NCBI RefSeq assembly: GCF_024347075.1
Contig: NZ_AP024901.1
Location: 186,001 to 250,000 of the forward strand
Source: Vibrio rarus
Lineage (GTDB): Bacteria > Pseudomonadota > Gammaproteobacteria > Enterobacterales > Vibrionaceae
Reading direction: 5' to 3'
DNA: 64,000 bases
Shown here: in pieces, positions 9,417 to 19,077 of the stretch
Numbering within the stretch: position 1 is the first letter of the stretch
How the letters are laid out: each line of letters begins with the position of its first letter
Notes under the pieces: generated by a model
What the model was told of the DNA's origin: nothing
Databases searched by the model: none
Seen by the model: only the letters and a program-made list of their open reading frames with translations
Position numbers and translations under genes: made by a program

Positions 9417-10559
9417 ATGACAGTGACGTCAATCGAGACAAAGCTCAACCACGAACACAGTGCACCCGCTCTTCCAAAACCGCTATTAGAAATCCGTGGT
9501 TTAACCAAGGAGTTTGATGGTCATCCTGCGGTGGATAATATTGATTTAACCATTAATCAAGGGGAGCTGTTTGCGTTACTTGGTGCATCGGGTTGCGGAA
9601 AATCGACTTTATTGAGAATGCTGGCAGGATTTGAACAGCCCAGTGCCGGACAGATCATTTTGGATGGGCAAGACTTAGCGGAGATCCCTCCCTATAAACG
9701 TCCAGTCAATATGATGTTTCAATCGTATGCTCTGTTTCCACACATGACAGTGGAAAGGAATATTGCTTACGGCTTAGAGCAAGACCGCATGCCGAGCAAA
9801 CAAAGAGCTGAAACGGTCAAGCATATGCTGGAATTGGTGCGTATGAGTGACTTTGCCAAGCGCAAACCTCATCAACTCTCCGGTGGTCAGAAACAGCGCG
9901 TTGCGTTAGCGCGAAGCCTAGCAAAAAAACCAAAACTGTTGTTATTAGATGAGCCCATGGGAGCGCTAGATAAGAGCCTACGTGAAAAAATGCAACTTGA
10001 AGTGGTGGACATTTTAGAAAGTGTCGGCGTGACCTGTGTCATGGTGACCCACGATCAAGAAGAAGCGATGACAATGGCCAGCCGCATTGCCATCATGAAT
10101 AAAGGGCAGTTTGTCCAAATTGGCTCCCCTGAGGCGATTTATGAACATCCAAACTCCAAATTCTCCGCTAAATTTATTGGTTCCGTGAATATCTTCGAAG
10201 GGATTTTAGACACCAACTTGAGTGATAAATCCACAGTTAGAACCCCAGATCTTCCCAACGTTATTACGATAAATCACGGCATCTCTGGTGCACCTGGCAT
10301 TCCTGTGATGATAGCGGTGCGACCTGAAAAAATGACCCTTTGTGAGCACACGTATCAAGGGAGTAATACTTGCAGTGGTGTGGTGAAAGACATTGCTTAT
10401 ATGGGCAATCAGTCTATTTATCATGTGCGATTAGACTCGGGAAAAATGGTGACAGCCACACTGCAAAACACCAGTCGGGTGAGAAAAGGCATGCCCACAT
10501 GGGAACAACGAGTCAACTTATGCTGGGATATGGACAGTTGCGTGGTACTTAAACTATGA
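9417..10559 (+). CDS. potG: Putrescine ABC transporter ATP-binding protein
   Basis: A 380-residue ABC ATPase. ATG 9417 is preferred because TTGGAG lies six bases upstream; an in-frame ATG at 9375 falls in the intergenic hairpin. Walker A GASGCGKST is at residues 56-64, the signature LSGGQKQR near 157, Walker B LLLLDEPMGALD near 176 and the H-loop VMVTHDQEEA near 209. A C-terminal TOBE-type regulatory domain follows, as in PotA/PotG. It powers import through PotH and PotI. Its stop overlaps the potH start (ATGA), showing translational coupling. Confidence 0.9.
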   Translation: MTVTSIETKLNHEHSAPALPKPLLEIRGLTKEFDGHPAVDNIDLTINQGELFALLGASGCGKSTLLRMLAGFEQPSAGQIILDGQDLAEIPPYKRPVNMMFQSYALFPHMTVERNIAYGLEQDRMPSKQRAETVKHMLELVRMSDFAKRKPHQLSGGQKQRVALARSLAKKPKLLLLDEPMGALDKSLREKMQLEVVDILESVGVTCVMVTHDQEEAMTMASRIAIMNKGQFVQIGSPEAIYEHPNSKFSAKFIGSVNIFEGILDTNLSDKSTVRTPDLPNVITINHGISGAPGIPVMIAVRPEKMTLCEHTYQGSNTCSGVVKDIAYMGNQSIYHVRLDSGKMVTATLQNTSRVRKGMPTWEQRVNLCWDMDSCVVLKL

Positions 10560-11473
10560 ACAAACAAGCCAAACTTAATCTTTGGCGTATTATACCAACG
10601 CCTAAATGCTTACTTCTTGCAGTGCCTTATGGCTGGTTGCTGCTGTTCTTTTTGTTGCCGTTTTTAATTGTTTTTAAAATAAGCTTTGCAGAAGCTCAGA
10701 TCTCCATTCCCCCGTATTCAGAGCTCATCAGTTACGCCGAACAACAATTACAGTTGTTGCTCAATGTAGGTAGCTACCAATATCTTATTGAAGATGATCT
10801 GTATGTGTCTTCGTATTTACAGTCAATTAGAATTGCGTTGGTGTCCACGGTATTGTGTTTGCTGATTGGATTTCCAATTGCGTGGGCAATAGTCCATTCC
10901 ACCCCCTCCACACGAAACGTGCTCTTGATGCTGATTATTTTGCCATCTTGGACCAGTTTTTTAATTCGGGTGTACGCGTGGATCGGCATACTTAAAAATA
11001 ATGGGCTATTGAATAATGTTCTGCTATCAGTAGGGGTTATCGATGAGCCATTGAAAATACTGCATACCGATACCGCCGTGTATATCGGCATAATTTATAC
11101 TTATCTGCCATTTATGGTGTTGCCCCTCTATACCGCCTTAATGCGAGTGGATTATTCACTATTAGAAGCGGCCAGCGATTTGGGGGCTAAACCCATTACC
11201 ACTTTATTCACCATACTGGTGCCACTGACTAAAGCGGGCATTATTGCCGGTTCGATGTTGGTGTTCATCCCTGCGGTGGGGGAATTTGTGATTCCTGAAT
11301 TGCTCGGCGGACCCGATACCGTATTAATTGGTAAAGTGCTGTGGCAAGAGTTTTTCAATAATCGGGATTGGCCTGTGGCGTCTGCCGTGGCTATTGTGAT
11401 GCTGGTTATTTTGATGTTGCCGATTTTATGGTTCCATCGCTATCAAAAACGTGAACTGGAGGCGCAAGGATGA
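10556..11473 (+). CDS. potH: Putrescine ABC transporter permease PotH
   Basis: A 305-residue inner-membrane permease with about six transmembrane segments. The cytoplasmic EAA loop (EAASDLGAKPITTLFTILVP, about residues 202-221) docks with the ATPase. A periplasmic region rich in polar residues follows the first segment, as in PotH/PotB. It overlaps potG by four bases at the 5' end and potI by four at the 3' end, typical of tightly coupled subunits. Forms the channel with PotI. Confidence 0.9.
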   Translation: MNKQAKLNLWRIIPTPKCLLLAVPYGWLLLFFLLPFLIVFKISFAEAQISIPPYSELISYAEQQLQLLLNVGSYQYLIEDDLYVSSYLQSIRIALVSTVLCLLIGFPIAWAIVHSTPSTRNVLLMLIILPSWTSFLIRVYAWIGILKNNGLLNNVLLSVGVIDEPLKILHTDTAVYIGIIYTYLPFMVLPLYTALMRVDYSLLEAASDLGAKPITTLFTILVPLTKAGIIAGSMLVFIPAVGEFVIPELLGGPDTVLIGKVLWQEFFNNRDWPVASAVAIVMLVILMLPILWFHRYQKRELEAQG

Positions 11474-12306
11474 ACATTCCTGTGTACAACAGCAAACTAA
11501 AGTGGGCCATTCTTGCAGCAGGCTTCACCTTCTTATATTTGCCTATTTTTATTTTGATCATCTACTCATTTAATGAGAACCGTTTGGTAACGGTTTGGTC
11601 GGGATTCTCTTTCAAATGGTATTTTGAGCTACTGGAAGACGATCTACTCATGGGCGGGGTGAAACTGAGCTTAATAATAGGCTTCTTATCGGCCAGTGCT
11701 GCTGTGGTTCTTGGCACCATTGCCGCTTTTGTGGTGAGTCGTTTTGGTAAGTTTAGAGGAGAGACGGGTTTTGCCTTTATGATCACCGCTCCCTTAGTGA
11801 TGCCAGAGGTGATTACCGGCCTTTCTTTGTTGCTTCTGTTTATCTCTATGGGCCAAGTGTTTGATCTATTTAGTCAACGAGGCATGATGACCATTTGGAT
11901 TGCCCATGTCACCTTCTGTACCGCCTATGTCACTGTGGTGGTGAGCTCTCGGTTGCAAGAAGTGGATAGATCTGTAGAAGAGGCCGCAATGGATTTGGGC
12001 GCGCCCCCATGGAAGGTGTTCTTCCAAATTACCTTACCATCCATTTCTCCGGCAATTTTGGCCGGTTGGTTGCTCGCTTTTACTTTGTCTTTGGATGATT
12101 TAGTGATTGCCAGCTTTGTATCAGGCCCCAGTGCCACAACATTGCCTATGGTGGTGTTCTCAAGTGTGCGTTTAGGGGTGAGTCCTAAAATCAACGCCTT
12201 AGCAACGTTAACTATTTTAGCGGTCGCAGCAGCCACCTTTATCGCGTGGTGGCTGATGGCCAGAGCGGAGAAACGTCGGCTACTTGAGATGAAAATGAGC
12301 CAGTAA
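11470..12306 (+). CDS. potI: Putrescine ABC transporter permease PotI
   Basis: A 278-residue inner-membrane permease of the PotC/PotI group. The EAA loop reads EEAAMDLGAPPWKVFFQITL (about residues 174-193). Later segments include LAFTLSLDDLVIASFVSGP, strongly conserved in this group. It starts inside the potH stop (ATGA overlap) and ends 50 bases before the PuuR-like regulator, so the regulator is probably read from the same message. Confidence 0.9.
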   Translation: MNIPVYNSKLKWAILAAGFTFLYLPIFILIIYSFNENRLVTVWSGFSFKWYFELLEDDLLMGGVKLSLIIGFLSASAAVVLGTIAAFVVSRFGKFRGETGFAFMITAPLVMPEVITGLSLLLLFISMGQVFDLFSQRGMMTIWIAHVTFCTAYVTVVVSSRLQEVDRSVEEAAMDLGAPPWKVFFQITLPSISPAILAGWLLAFTLSLDDLVIASFVSGPSATTLPMVVFSSVRLGVSPKINALATLTILAVAAATFIAWWLMARAEKRRLLEMKMSQ

Positions 12307-12356
12307 TAACCAGCACACTGAAAGTCGTCATGACTCTGTTCTTTTTGGAGAAAAAC

Positions 12357-12899
12357 ATGGATGTAGGCAAACAACTAAAAACAATTCGCACGATGCGCGG
12401 CTTGTCCCAGCGCGAACTGGCCAAGCGAAGTGGTGTTACCAACTCCATGATTTCTCAAATAGAGCAAAATTTAGTCAACCCTTCTGTGGGATCATTGAAA
12501 AAGATCCTCGATGCGATCCCTATCTCTATGGGTGAGTTTTTTACTTTAGACGTTGAGCCCAAAGACGATATTTTCTTTACCGCAGAGCAGATGTCGGATC
12601 TTGGGGATGGCAAAATAAAAATGTTGCTGGTGGGAGCGAAACGCGAAGGACGTCAATTGGCCGTGCTAAGGGAGATTTATCCTCCGGGCTCAGATACGGG
12701 GACTGACTTTATCGAGCATGATGGCGAAGAGGGCGGAGTGATCATTCGTGGTGAAATTGAAATTACCGTAGGCAGTCATACTCGAGTGCTGAAAGCGGGG
12801 GATTCTTACTACTTTGAAACCCGTAAACCGCACCGTTTTCGCAATCGAGCAAAAGTGGAGTGTGAGCTCATTAGTGCGGCGACGCCACCAACCTTCTAA
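12357..12899 (+). CDS. puuR: PuuR-like XRE/cupin transcriptional regulator
   Basis: A 180-residue regulator starting at ATG 12357, seven bases after TTGGAG; an upstream in-frame ATG at 12330 lacks a ribosome site. Residues 1-60 are an XRE helix-turn-helix (LSQRELAKRSGVTNSMISQIE), and residues about 105-175 are a cupin barrel (DTGTDFIEHDGEEGGVIIRG, GDSYYFETRKPHRFRN). E. coli PuuR (185 residues) has the same layout and represses putrescine genes until putrescine binds. As the last gene of the importer operon it probably gives autogenous control. A close paralogue lies at 14466; which one controls which promoter is unknown. Confidence 0.88.
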   Translation: MDVGKQLKTIRTMRGLSQRELAKRSGVTNSMISQIEQNLVNPSVGSLKKILDAIPISMGEFFTLDVEPKDDIFFTAEQMSDLGDGKIKMLLVGAKREGRQLAVLREIYPPGSDTGTDFIEHDGEEGGVIIRGEIEITVGSHTRVLKAGDSYYFETRKPHRFRNRAKVECELISAATPPTF

Positions 12900-12922
12900 A
12901 GCGTTTTTTATGCAGTGAACGA

Positions 12923-12948
12923 AAAGGCCTAGCTTGCGCTAGGCCTTT
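12923..12948. terminator. Bidirectional intrinsic terminator
   Basis: AAAGGCCTAGC and GCTAGGCCTTT form an 11-base-pair stem with loop TTGC, flanked by A-rich and T-rich ends. It lies between the convergent puuR-like and puuC genes, so it can end transcription in both directions. Confidence 0.85.
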
Positions 12949-12962
12949 ATGCGTATGAGAGG

Positions 12963-14450
12963 TTAATCCAACTCTATCCAAGTGGATTTAACTTCCGTGT
13001 ATTTGTGCAAGGCATGCAATGACTTATCGCGGCCATTGCCACTTTGTTTATAGCCGCCAAAAGGCATTGTCATATCACCGCCATCCCAATTGTTAACAAA
13101 GACGGTTCCGGCCCTTAATGCGCGTGAGCACTTGATGGCGGTAGACATATCTGATGTCCAAATTCCTGCGGCCAAGCCGTACTCGCTGTCATTAGCAAGG
13201 GCGATGGCTTGTTCGATAGTATCGAAACTGGTGACACATAATACAGGGCCAAAAATTTCCTCTTTATAGATGCGCATATCGGGGGTGACATCGGTAAATA
13301 AGGCCGGTTGAATAAAGAAACCATCGGTGTGACTCATTACCTTGTTGCCACCAAAGGCCAATGTCGCGCCTTCTGACTGACCAATGCTAATGTAGTTTAA
13401 TACGCGTTCGTACTGAGTGGCATCCACCATAGCGCCAACGCGGGTGTCGCTGTGCAATGGGTCGGCGGGTTGCCAGTTAGCCATGCTTTCTTTAAGTAGT
13501 TCAATAAATTGTTCTTTAATGGAAGAGTGAACCAGCAAGCGAGAGCCTGCGGTACACACTTCACCTTGGTTGTAGCAAATGGCAGAGGCGGCTGTTGCGG
13601 CGGCTTTTTGTATGTCTTTGACATCATGATGAACAATATGCGGGCTTTTTCCTCCGCACTCCATGAATGCCCGTTTTAGGTTGGATTCACCGGCGAAACT
13701 CAGTAATTTTTTACCTACAGCGGTAGATCCGGTAAAGGTAATGCAGTCCACATCGTTGTGCAAAGCAAGGGCTTGCCCCGCTTCATGGCCAAACCCAGGA
13801 AGCACTTGAAATACTCCATTGGGGATACCGGCCTGTTGCGCTAAATCGGCCAATAAAATGGCAGTCAGAGGGGATTTTTCAGACGGTTTGACTATCACAG
13901 AGTTGCCAGTCGCAAGCGCTGGGCCAATTTTCCATGCCGCCATAACGGTAGGAAAATTCCAAGGCACAATGGCGGCCACCACCCCTAAAGATTCTCGTGT
14001 CACTAACGCCAACGCCCCTTCGGTCACAGGAGCCACTTCGTCGTAGACCTTATCAATGGCTTCCGCATTCCATTGAATGCATCGAGCCGTGGCGGGAGCA
14101 TCATAGCCCATGGCATCGGAGATGGGTTTACCCATATCTAAAGACTCCAGCAAGGCAAATTCTTCCTTGTGATCATCAATGAGTTTGGCGTAATTAAGCA
14201 GAATTGTTTTGCGATCTGCGGGGGCTAAACCGCTCCAAACACGGCTTTCAAAGGCATTACGTGCTGCCGTGACAGCAAGGTTAACATCCGCCTCATCACA
14301 ACGAGCAACATGGGCTAAGTGTTGCCCTGTAGCGGGGTTAATGATGTCAAAGGTATCGCCAGAAACGGAGTTCACAAAATGTCCGTTAATGAATGCTTGA
14401 GTACGAAAACTCAGAGCGGCGGCTTTATCATGCCAAGTCATAGTATCCAT
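12963..14450 (-). CDS. puuC: Gamma-glutamyl-gamma-aminobutyraldehyde dehydrogenase
   Basis: A 495-residue NAD(P)-dependent aldehyde dehydrogenase, the same length as E. coli PuuC. The general base lies in FMECGGKSP near residue 266 and the catalytic cysteine in GEVCTAGSR near 300; VPWNFPTVMAAWKIGPALA near 162 binds the cofactor. It oxidises the gamma-glutamyl aldehyde made by PuuB to gamma-glutamyl-GABA and may also act on aminobutyraldehyde from the SpuC-like route. It lies in the same orientation as, and just downstream of, the second PuuR-like gene (15-base gap), suggesting an operon puuR2-puuC. Confidence 0.88.
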   Translation of the reverse strand: MDTMTWHDKAAALSFRTQAFINGHFVNSVSGDTFDIINPATGQHLAHVARCDEADVNLAVTAARNAFESRVWSGLAPADRKTILLNYAKLIDDHKEEFALLESLDMGKPISDAMGYDAPATARCIQWNAEAIDKVYDEVAPVTEGALALVTRESLGVVAAIVPWNFPTVMAAWKIGPALATGNSVIVKPSEKSPLTAILLADLAQQAGIPNGVFQVLPGFGHEAGQALALHNDVDCITFTGSTAVGKKLLSFAGESNLKRAFMECGGKSPHIVHHDVKDIQKAAATAASAICYNQGEVCTAGSRLLVHSSIKEQFIELLKESMANWQPADPLHSDTRVGAMVDATQYERVLNYISIGQSEGATLAFGGNKVMSHTDGFFIQPALFTDVTPDMRIYKEEIFGPVLCVTSFDTIEQAIALANDSEYGLAAGIWTSDMSTAIKCSRALRAGTVFVNNWDGGDMTMPFGGYKQSGNGRDKSLHALHKYTEVKSTWIELD

Positions 14451-14465
14451 AAATGTCCTTTTTTC

Positions 14466-15014
14466 TTAAAAACTGGCGGGTGAATTTGCGCTGACGATAA
14501 CGCAATTGCATTGGGTGGTATTTCTAAATCGATGGGCGCGCTGACTATCAAAGTAGTAACTGTCTCCCTTACCAAGAGTGACGACCTCATTATCAACGGT
14601 AAGCTCGATCTCTCCTTCTACGATAACACCGCACTCTTGTCCTTCATGATTTAACATTTCTTCTCCGGTATCTGCGCCGGGGGCGAGTGTTTCTCTTAAC
14701 ATGCCAATGTGCCGACCTTCATGGTAATGGCCAATTTGGCGATAACTGATCTGTCCGGTTCCGATTTCGGGTTGCTCGCTTTTGCGGGTAAAAAATTGCT
14801 CAGGTCTGGGTTCATCGATGGCAAAAAATGCGGCCATAGAAGAGGGGATTTTGCTGAGTAACTTGCTCAGTGAGGCCACCGAGGGGCTGACTGCATTACT
14901 TTCTATTTGCGAGATAAAACCGTTGGTAACACCCGCTCTTTTGGCCAGTTCACGTTGCGATAAACCCGCTTGCTCTCTTAAGGCTTTAAAGCGCGATCCT
15001 ATATGCGTATCCAT
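14466..15014 (-). CDS. Second PuuR-like XRE/cupin regulator
   Basis: A 182-residue paralogue of the regulator at 12357. I chose the ATG at 15014 because GGAG lies nine bases upstream; the longer frame to 15080 adds unusual residues. The helix-turn-helix LSQRELAKRAGVTNGFISQIE is near residue 20, and the cupin half shows DTGEEMLNHEGQECGVIVEG and GDSYYFDSQRAHRFRN. It shares a divergent intergenic region with the aminotransferase at 15272 and is followed by puuC. It probably represses these two units in the absence of an amine or aldehyde effector. Confidence 0.88.
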   Translation of the reverse strand: MDTHIGSRFKALREQAGLSQRELAKRAGVTNGFISQIESNAVSPSVASLSKLLSKIPSSMAAFFAIDEPRPEQFFTRKSEQPEIGTGQISYRQIGHYHEGRHIGMLRETLAPGADTGEEMLNHEGQECGVIVEGEIELTVDNEVVTLGKGDSYYFDSQRAHRFRNTTQCNCVIVSANSPASF

Positions 15015-15271
15015 GGGGTCCATCTCCAACACAACACTGCCCATTCTATTGTGTAAACATTTGGTTAATAAACTAAACACAATCCTAGCTCACTAAACGT
15101 AAAAAACCAGTAAGTGTTTATAATTTAATCATTGAAGTGGCAAATAAAACGTCCTATAGTCATTTTTGTTCATTATTTAATAACATTGCGTTTACATTTG
15201 AAGTTTTAAATGTCTATGGGTGTTTAGTAAAAGAGACGATGTTAATTCAACATGCTTAGTTGGAGCGTACG
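15015..15271. promoter_or_regulatory. Divergent promoter region with repeated ACTAAAC operator-like motifs
   Basis: Between the second PuuR-like gene and the aminotransferase. ACTAAACA at 15072-15079 and ACTAAACG at 15092-15099 are direct repeats exactly 20 bases apart (about two helical turns). The inverse TGTTTAGT lies at 15221-15228, extending to TGTTTAGTAAAAGA, which recurs with one change at 5283. The arrangement fits a dimeric or tetrameric repressor; assignment to the PuuR-like proteins is inference. Confidence 0.5.
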
Positions 15272-16618
15272 ATGCAAGGGATAAACAAGCAAGATAGCAG
15301 TAGTTCAGCAAATATGGATGCGTTTTGGATGCCGTTTACCGCCAATTCACAGTTTAAGTCTGCCCCTAGAATGTTAGTGTCTGCGGAGGGGATGTACTAC
15401 ACATCTGAAGATAAACGACAGATCCTTGATGGTACGGCTGGGCTGTGGTGCTGTAATGCGGGTCATGGTCGTCGGGAAATTAGTGAGGCCGTGGCCAAGC
15501 AAATTCATCACCTTGATTTTGCACCAACCTTCCAAATGGGCCATCCCGTACCTTTCCAGTTTGCTGAAGCGCTAGCGGAAATTGCGCCTTCTGGTCTGTC
15601 TAAAGTTTTTTTTACTAACTCTGGCTCGGAATCAGTGGATAGTGCATTAAAAATTGCATTGGCGTATCAGAGGTGCATAGGACAAGGTACTCGTACTCGT
15701 CTTATTGGCCGCGAACGTGGTTACCATGGTGTGGGGTTTGGGGGGATTTCGGTTGGGGGTATCGTGAATAACCGTAAGGCATTTGGCAGTTTGTTAACTG
15801 GCGTAGATCACCTGCCACATACCTTAAGTATAGAGAACAGCGCCTTTAGTAAAGGCTTACCTGATTACGATCCTGGCTGGGCTGAAAGCCTCAACAATAT
15901 TGTGACCTTGCATGATGCCAGCAATATTGCTGCGGTTATCGTAGAGCCTATTGCCGGATCAACAGGGGTTATTATTCCCCCTAAAGGCTATCTAAAACGT
16001 CTTAGAGAAATTTGCACCCAACACGGAATTTTACTGATCTTTGATGAGGTGATTACTGGCTTTGGTCGCATTGGTAGCCCTTTTGCGGCGCAAGAATTTG
16101 AGGTGAAGCCCGATATGATCACCTCCGCTAAAGGCTTGACCAATGGCGCGATACCTATGGGGGCGGTATTTGTCAGTGATGAGATTTATCAGGCAATGGT
16201 TGCCCCAGACAGTCAAGCTATAGAGCTGTTTCACGGTTATACCTATTCTGGGCATCCCGTGGCAGCGGCGGCAGGATTAGCCACGTTAAATATCTATAGA
16301 AATGAAAATTTATACAGCCGAGCCTCAGATCTTTCCCACTACTGGGAGCAAGCGGTACACAGCTTAAAAGGTCTGCCGTATGTAAAAGATCTGCGTAACT
16401 ACGGTTTGATTGCGGGTATTGAACTGGAAGGGATCGCAGGGAAACCGGGCTCGAGAGCGTTTCAAGTGTTCACTCAGTGCTTTGAGAAAGGGGCGCTCAT
16501 TCGGGTGACGGGGGACATTATTGCCCTTTCACCGCCACTGATTATCGAAAAACACCATATCGACGATTTATTTACTCTGCTTGCAGACGTTTTACAAAAT
16601 ATTGATTACAAGGAATAA
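15272..16618 (+). CDS. Omega-amino acid--pyruvate aminotransferase, class III
   Basis: A 448-residue PLP enzyme. ATG 15272 has TTGGAG six bases upstream, so the TTG at 15260 is part of the ribosome site and not the start. DAFWMPFTAN at the N-terminus, FFTNSGSESVDSALKIA near 113, DEVITGFGRIG near 256 and the PLP-lysine segment TSAKGLTNGAIPMG near 285 match beta-alanine:pyruvate transaminases. Such enzymes convert beta-alanine (a product of spermidine or propanediamine breakdown) to malonate semialdehyde, which the dehydrogenase encoded five bases downstream would oxidise. It could also accept other omega-amines. Confidence 0.85.
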   Translation: MQGINKQDSSSSANMDAFWMPFTANSQFKSAPRMLVSAEGMYYTSEDKRQILDGTAGLWCCNAGHGRREISEAVAKQIHHLDFAPTFQMGHPVPFQFAEALAEIAPSGLSKVFFTNSGSESVDSALKIALAYQRCIGQGTRTRLIGRERGYHGVGFGGISVGGIVNNRKAFGSLLTGVDHLPHTLSIENSAFSKGLPDYDPGWAESLNNIVTLHDASNIAAVIVEPIAGSTGVIIPPKGYLKRLREICTQHGILLIFDEVITGFGRIGSPFAAQEFEVKPDMITSAKGLTNGAIPMGAVFVSDEIYQAMVAPDSQAIELFHGYTYSGHPVAAAAGLATLNIYRNENLYSRASDLSHYWEQAVHSLKGLPYVKDLRNYGLIAGIELEGIAGKPGSRAFQVFTQCFEKGALIRVTGDIIALSPPLIIEKHHIDDLFTLLADVLQNIDYKE

Positions 16619-16622
16619 GACT

Positions 16623-18119
16623 ATGTCAGTTTTGGTATCTAACTTTATTAACGGTCAAATCGTGGCCAGCAACAGTGGACGCTCGGCTGACCTGTTCAAC
16701 CCCGCCAATGGCGAACATAGAGGGCAGGTGCAGTTGTCCAGTGCCGAAGAGGCGTTGCGCGCGGTAGAGGTGGCCAAACAGGCACAATTGGCATGGCAAA
16801 ATACGCCACCATTACAACGAGCGCGAGTGATGTTTCGCTTTAAAGCCTTGCTTGAAGAAAAGGCCGATGAACTGGCCACCTTAATTTCCATAGAACACGG
16901 TAAAGTGCACAGTGATGCATTGGGCGAACTGACCCGTGGCTTAGAAGTGGTGGAGTTTGCTTGTGGGATCCCTCATCTGTTGAAAGGGGAACACTCTTTG
17001 AATGTTGGACGAGAGATTGACAGTTACTCCCTAATGCAACCGGTGGGGGTCTGTGTCGGCATTACGCCATTTAACTTCCCTGTGATGGTGCCTCTGTGGA
17101 TGATCCCTGTCGCTTTGGCCTGTGGTAACAGCTTTATTTTAAAACCGTCGGAGAAAGACCCGAGTGTCTCTTTGGCTCTGGCGGATCTCTTACAGCAAGC
17201 CGGTTTACCTGATGGGGTGTTTAACGTCATACAAGGTGATAAAGAAGTGGTGGATGCACTTTTAGAGGCACCAGATGTCGTTGCCGTGAGTTTTGTCGGT
17301 TCTACGCCAATTGCGCAGGCGATTTACAGCAAAGGCAGTGCTAATGGTAAACGAGTACAGGCTCTTGGGGGCGCAAAAAATCACTTGGTGGTGATGCCCG
17401 ATGCGGATCTTGAAGGGGCGACTAATGCACTTATGGGCGCAGCTTACGGGGCTGCAGGTGAACGCTGTATGGCCATCTCAGTGGCGGTCGCTGTTGGCGA
17501 TGAAACCGCTGACCGCTTGATTGAGTCTTTGCAAAGAAAAGTAAAGGGGTTACGTGTTGGTCCAGGGCTTGGGGTGTCTCCTGAAAATGAAATGGGGCCA
17601 CTGGTGAGTGAAGTTCACATGAATAAAGTGAAACAATATATTCAAAGCGGTGTGGAGCAAGGGGCAACGTTGGTTGTTGATGGACGAGAGGCGCATGCCA
17701 GTGGGCCGGGGTACTTTGTTGGAGGAACACTGTTTGACAATGTCACCTCTGATATGACCATTTATCAAGAGGAAATTTTTGGTCCGGTATTGTGCGTTGT
17801 GCGCGCCAAAGATTATCAACAGGCGCTGCAATTAATTAATGACCATGAATTTGGCAACGGCACAGCCATCTATACTCGTGATGGGGATACCGCCCGTGAT
17901 TTCTCGGAAAAAGTTGAAATTGGTATGGTAGGGGTCAATGTTCCAATTCCCGTACCGATGGCATTCCACAGTTTTGGTGGTTGGAAGCGTTCTATCTTTG
18001 GCCCGCTAAATGTACATGGCAATGATGGCGTGCGTTTCTATACTCGTATGAAGACGGTCACCGCTCGCTGGCCAAAAGGGCAACGAGAAAGTGAATTTGT
18101 GATGCCAACAATGAAGTAG
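16623..18119 (+). CDS. mmsA: CoA-acylating (methyl)malonate-semialdehyde dehydrogenase
   Basis: A 498-residue aldehyde dehydrogenase of the MmsA type; ATG 16623 follows AAGGAATAAG and lies five bases after the aminotransferase stop. ITPFNFPVMVPLWMIPVA near 147 and the catalytic cysteine in AAGERCMAIS near 283 are characteristic, as is the C-terminal GWKRSIFGPLNVHG. The family turns malonate or methylmalonate semialdehyde into acetyl-CoA or propionyl-CoA plus CO2. Paired with the beta-alanine-type aminotransferase, malonate semialdehyde is the likelier substrate here. Confidence 0.9.
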   Translation: MSVLVSNFINGQIVASNSGRSADLFNPANGEHRGQVQLSSAEEALRAVEVAKQAQLAWQNTPPLQRARVMFRFKALLEEKADELATLISIEHGKVHSDALGELTRGLEVVEFACGIPHLLKGEHSLNVGREIDSYSLMQPVGVCVGITPFNFPVMVPLWMIPVALACGNSFILKPSEKDPSVSLALADLLQQAGLPDGVFNVIQGDKEVVDALLEAPDVVAVSFVGSTPIAQAIYSKGSANGKRVQALGGAKNHLVVMPDADLEGATNALMGAAYGAAGERCMAISVAVAVGDETADRLIESLQRKVKGLRVGPGLGVSPENEMGPLVSEVHMNKVKQYIQSGVEQGATLVVDGREAHASGPGYFVGGTLFDNVTSDMTIYQEEIFGPVLCVVRAKDYQQALQLINDHEFGNGTAIYTRDGDTARDFSEKVEIGMVGVNVPIPVPMAFHSFGGWKRSIFGPLNVHGNDGVRFYTRMKTVTARWPKGQRESEFVMPTMK

Positions 18120-18126
18120 GTGAAAA

Positions 18127-18876
18127 ATGAAGATAGGGATATTAACGTGCGGTCATGTTGATGCGCCATTGTCTGATGGTTATGGGCAGTACGCTGACAT
18201 GATTGAAGGGACGCTTTTTGAGGTCAACAATGGATTCACGTTTCACAACTATGACGCCACCTTAGGAGAATTACCTGATCTGGACGAATGTCATGGGTTT
18301 ATTATCACAGGCAGCGTCAATAATGCGTACGATAATCATCCTTGGATTTTGCAGCTTATGCAGTGGATCGTAAGCTGTGAAGTTCGTCGGCGTCCGCTTG
18401 TTGGCATATGCTTTGGCCATCAATTAATTGCGCGCGCTTTAGGGGGTATGGTGCAAAAGTCTGATAAAGGCTGGGGTTTGGGCAGCTATGAGGTGCAAAT
18501 TACGGCTCAAAAAAGATGGATGAACCTATCTGTTGAACGCGTGCGACTGCTGGTGAGTCATCAAGATCAGGTGACCACAGTGCCAAAGGGCGTTAAAGTG
18601 ATCGCCAGTAATGATTTCTGCCCTAACTTTATGTTGGCAAAAGATAATCATATATTGACGGTGCAGGGGCATCCTGAGTTTGCAGTGGATTTTACAAGCA
18701 AATTAGTGGAGAAACGTAAGCACTTAATTACGCCTTTGCACTATCAACAGGCTTTTATCGATCTGGCCACGCCACAAGACTCTGCATTGATATTACATTG
18801 GATAGACAGTTTCTTTGTTATGGCCCAAGACAATACCGATATTGAGCGAAGTAGCAGTCAAATCGAAATATCATAA
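18127..18876 (+). CDS. Class I glutamine amidotransferase, possible gamma-glutamyl hydrolase
   Basis: A 249-residue stand-alone GATase1 domain of the GMP-synthase-like type. The nucleophile elbow GICFGHQLIARALGG places Cys near residue 97, and GHPEF near 180 supplies the His-Glu pair. E. coli uses PuuD (a C26 peptidase) and Pseudomonas SpuA to release GABA from gamma-glutamyl-GABA; no PuuD homologue is seen in this cluster, so this enzyme may fill that role. The inference rests on position: it is last in the aminotransferase-mmsA operon, seven bases after mmsA. Confidence 0.7.
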   Translation: MKIGILTCGHVDAPLSDGYGQYADMIEGTLFEVNNGFTFHNYDATLGELPDLDECHGFIITGSVNNAYDNHPWILQLMQWIVSCEVRRRPLVGICFGHQLIARALGGMVQKSDKGWGLGSYEVQITAQKRWMNLSVERVRLLVSHQDQVTTVPKGVKVIASNDFCPNFMLAKDNHILTVQGHPEFAVDFTSKLVEKRKHLITPLHYQQAFIDLATPQDSALILHWIDSFFVMAQDNTDIERSSSQIEIS

Positions 18877-18941
18877 ACCACTCATGGGTTAAAAAAGGCA
18901 AGCCACATGCTAGGTATTGCGGTTTGGCGGTGCTGAAATTC

Positions 18942-18970
18942 AAAGGAACCCTTATAAAGGTTCCTTTTTT
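18942..18970 (+). terminator. Intrinsic terminator after the polyamine cluster
   Basis: AAAGGAACC and GGTTCCTTT form a nine-base-pair stem around an eight-base loop, followed by a run of T. It ends the rightward aminotransferase-mmsA-amidotransferase operon and marks the edge of the backbone before the cassette region. Confidence 0.8.
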
Positions 18971-19077
18971 CATTTTACTAACACTCTCAATCACTTGTTT
19001 AATCGAAAGGTAGGCGAGGGTATCCATATTCGTACAGCGTCAATGGTAACATCTCATAACTAACAAGCATCGTGACA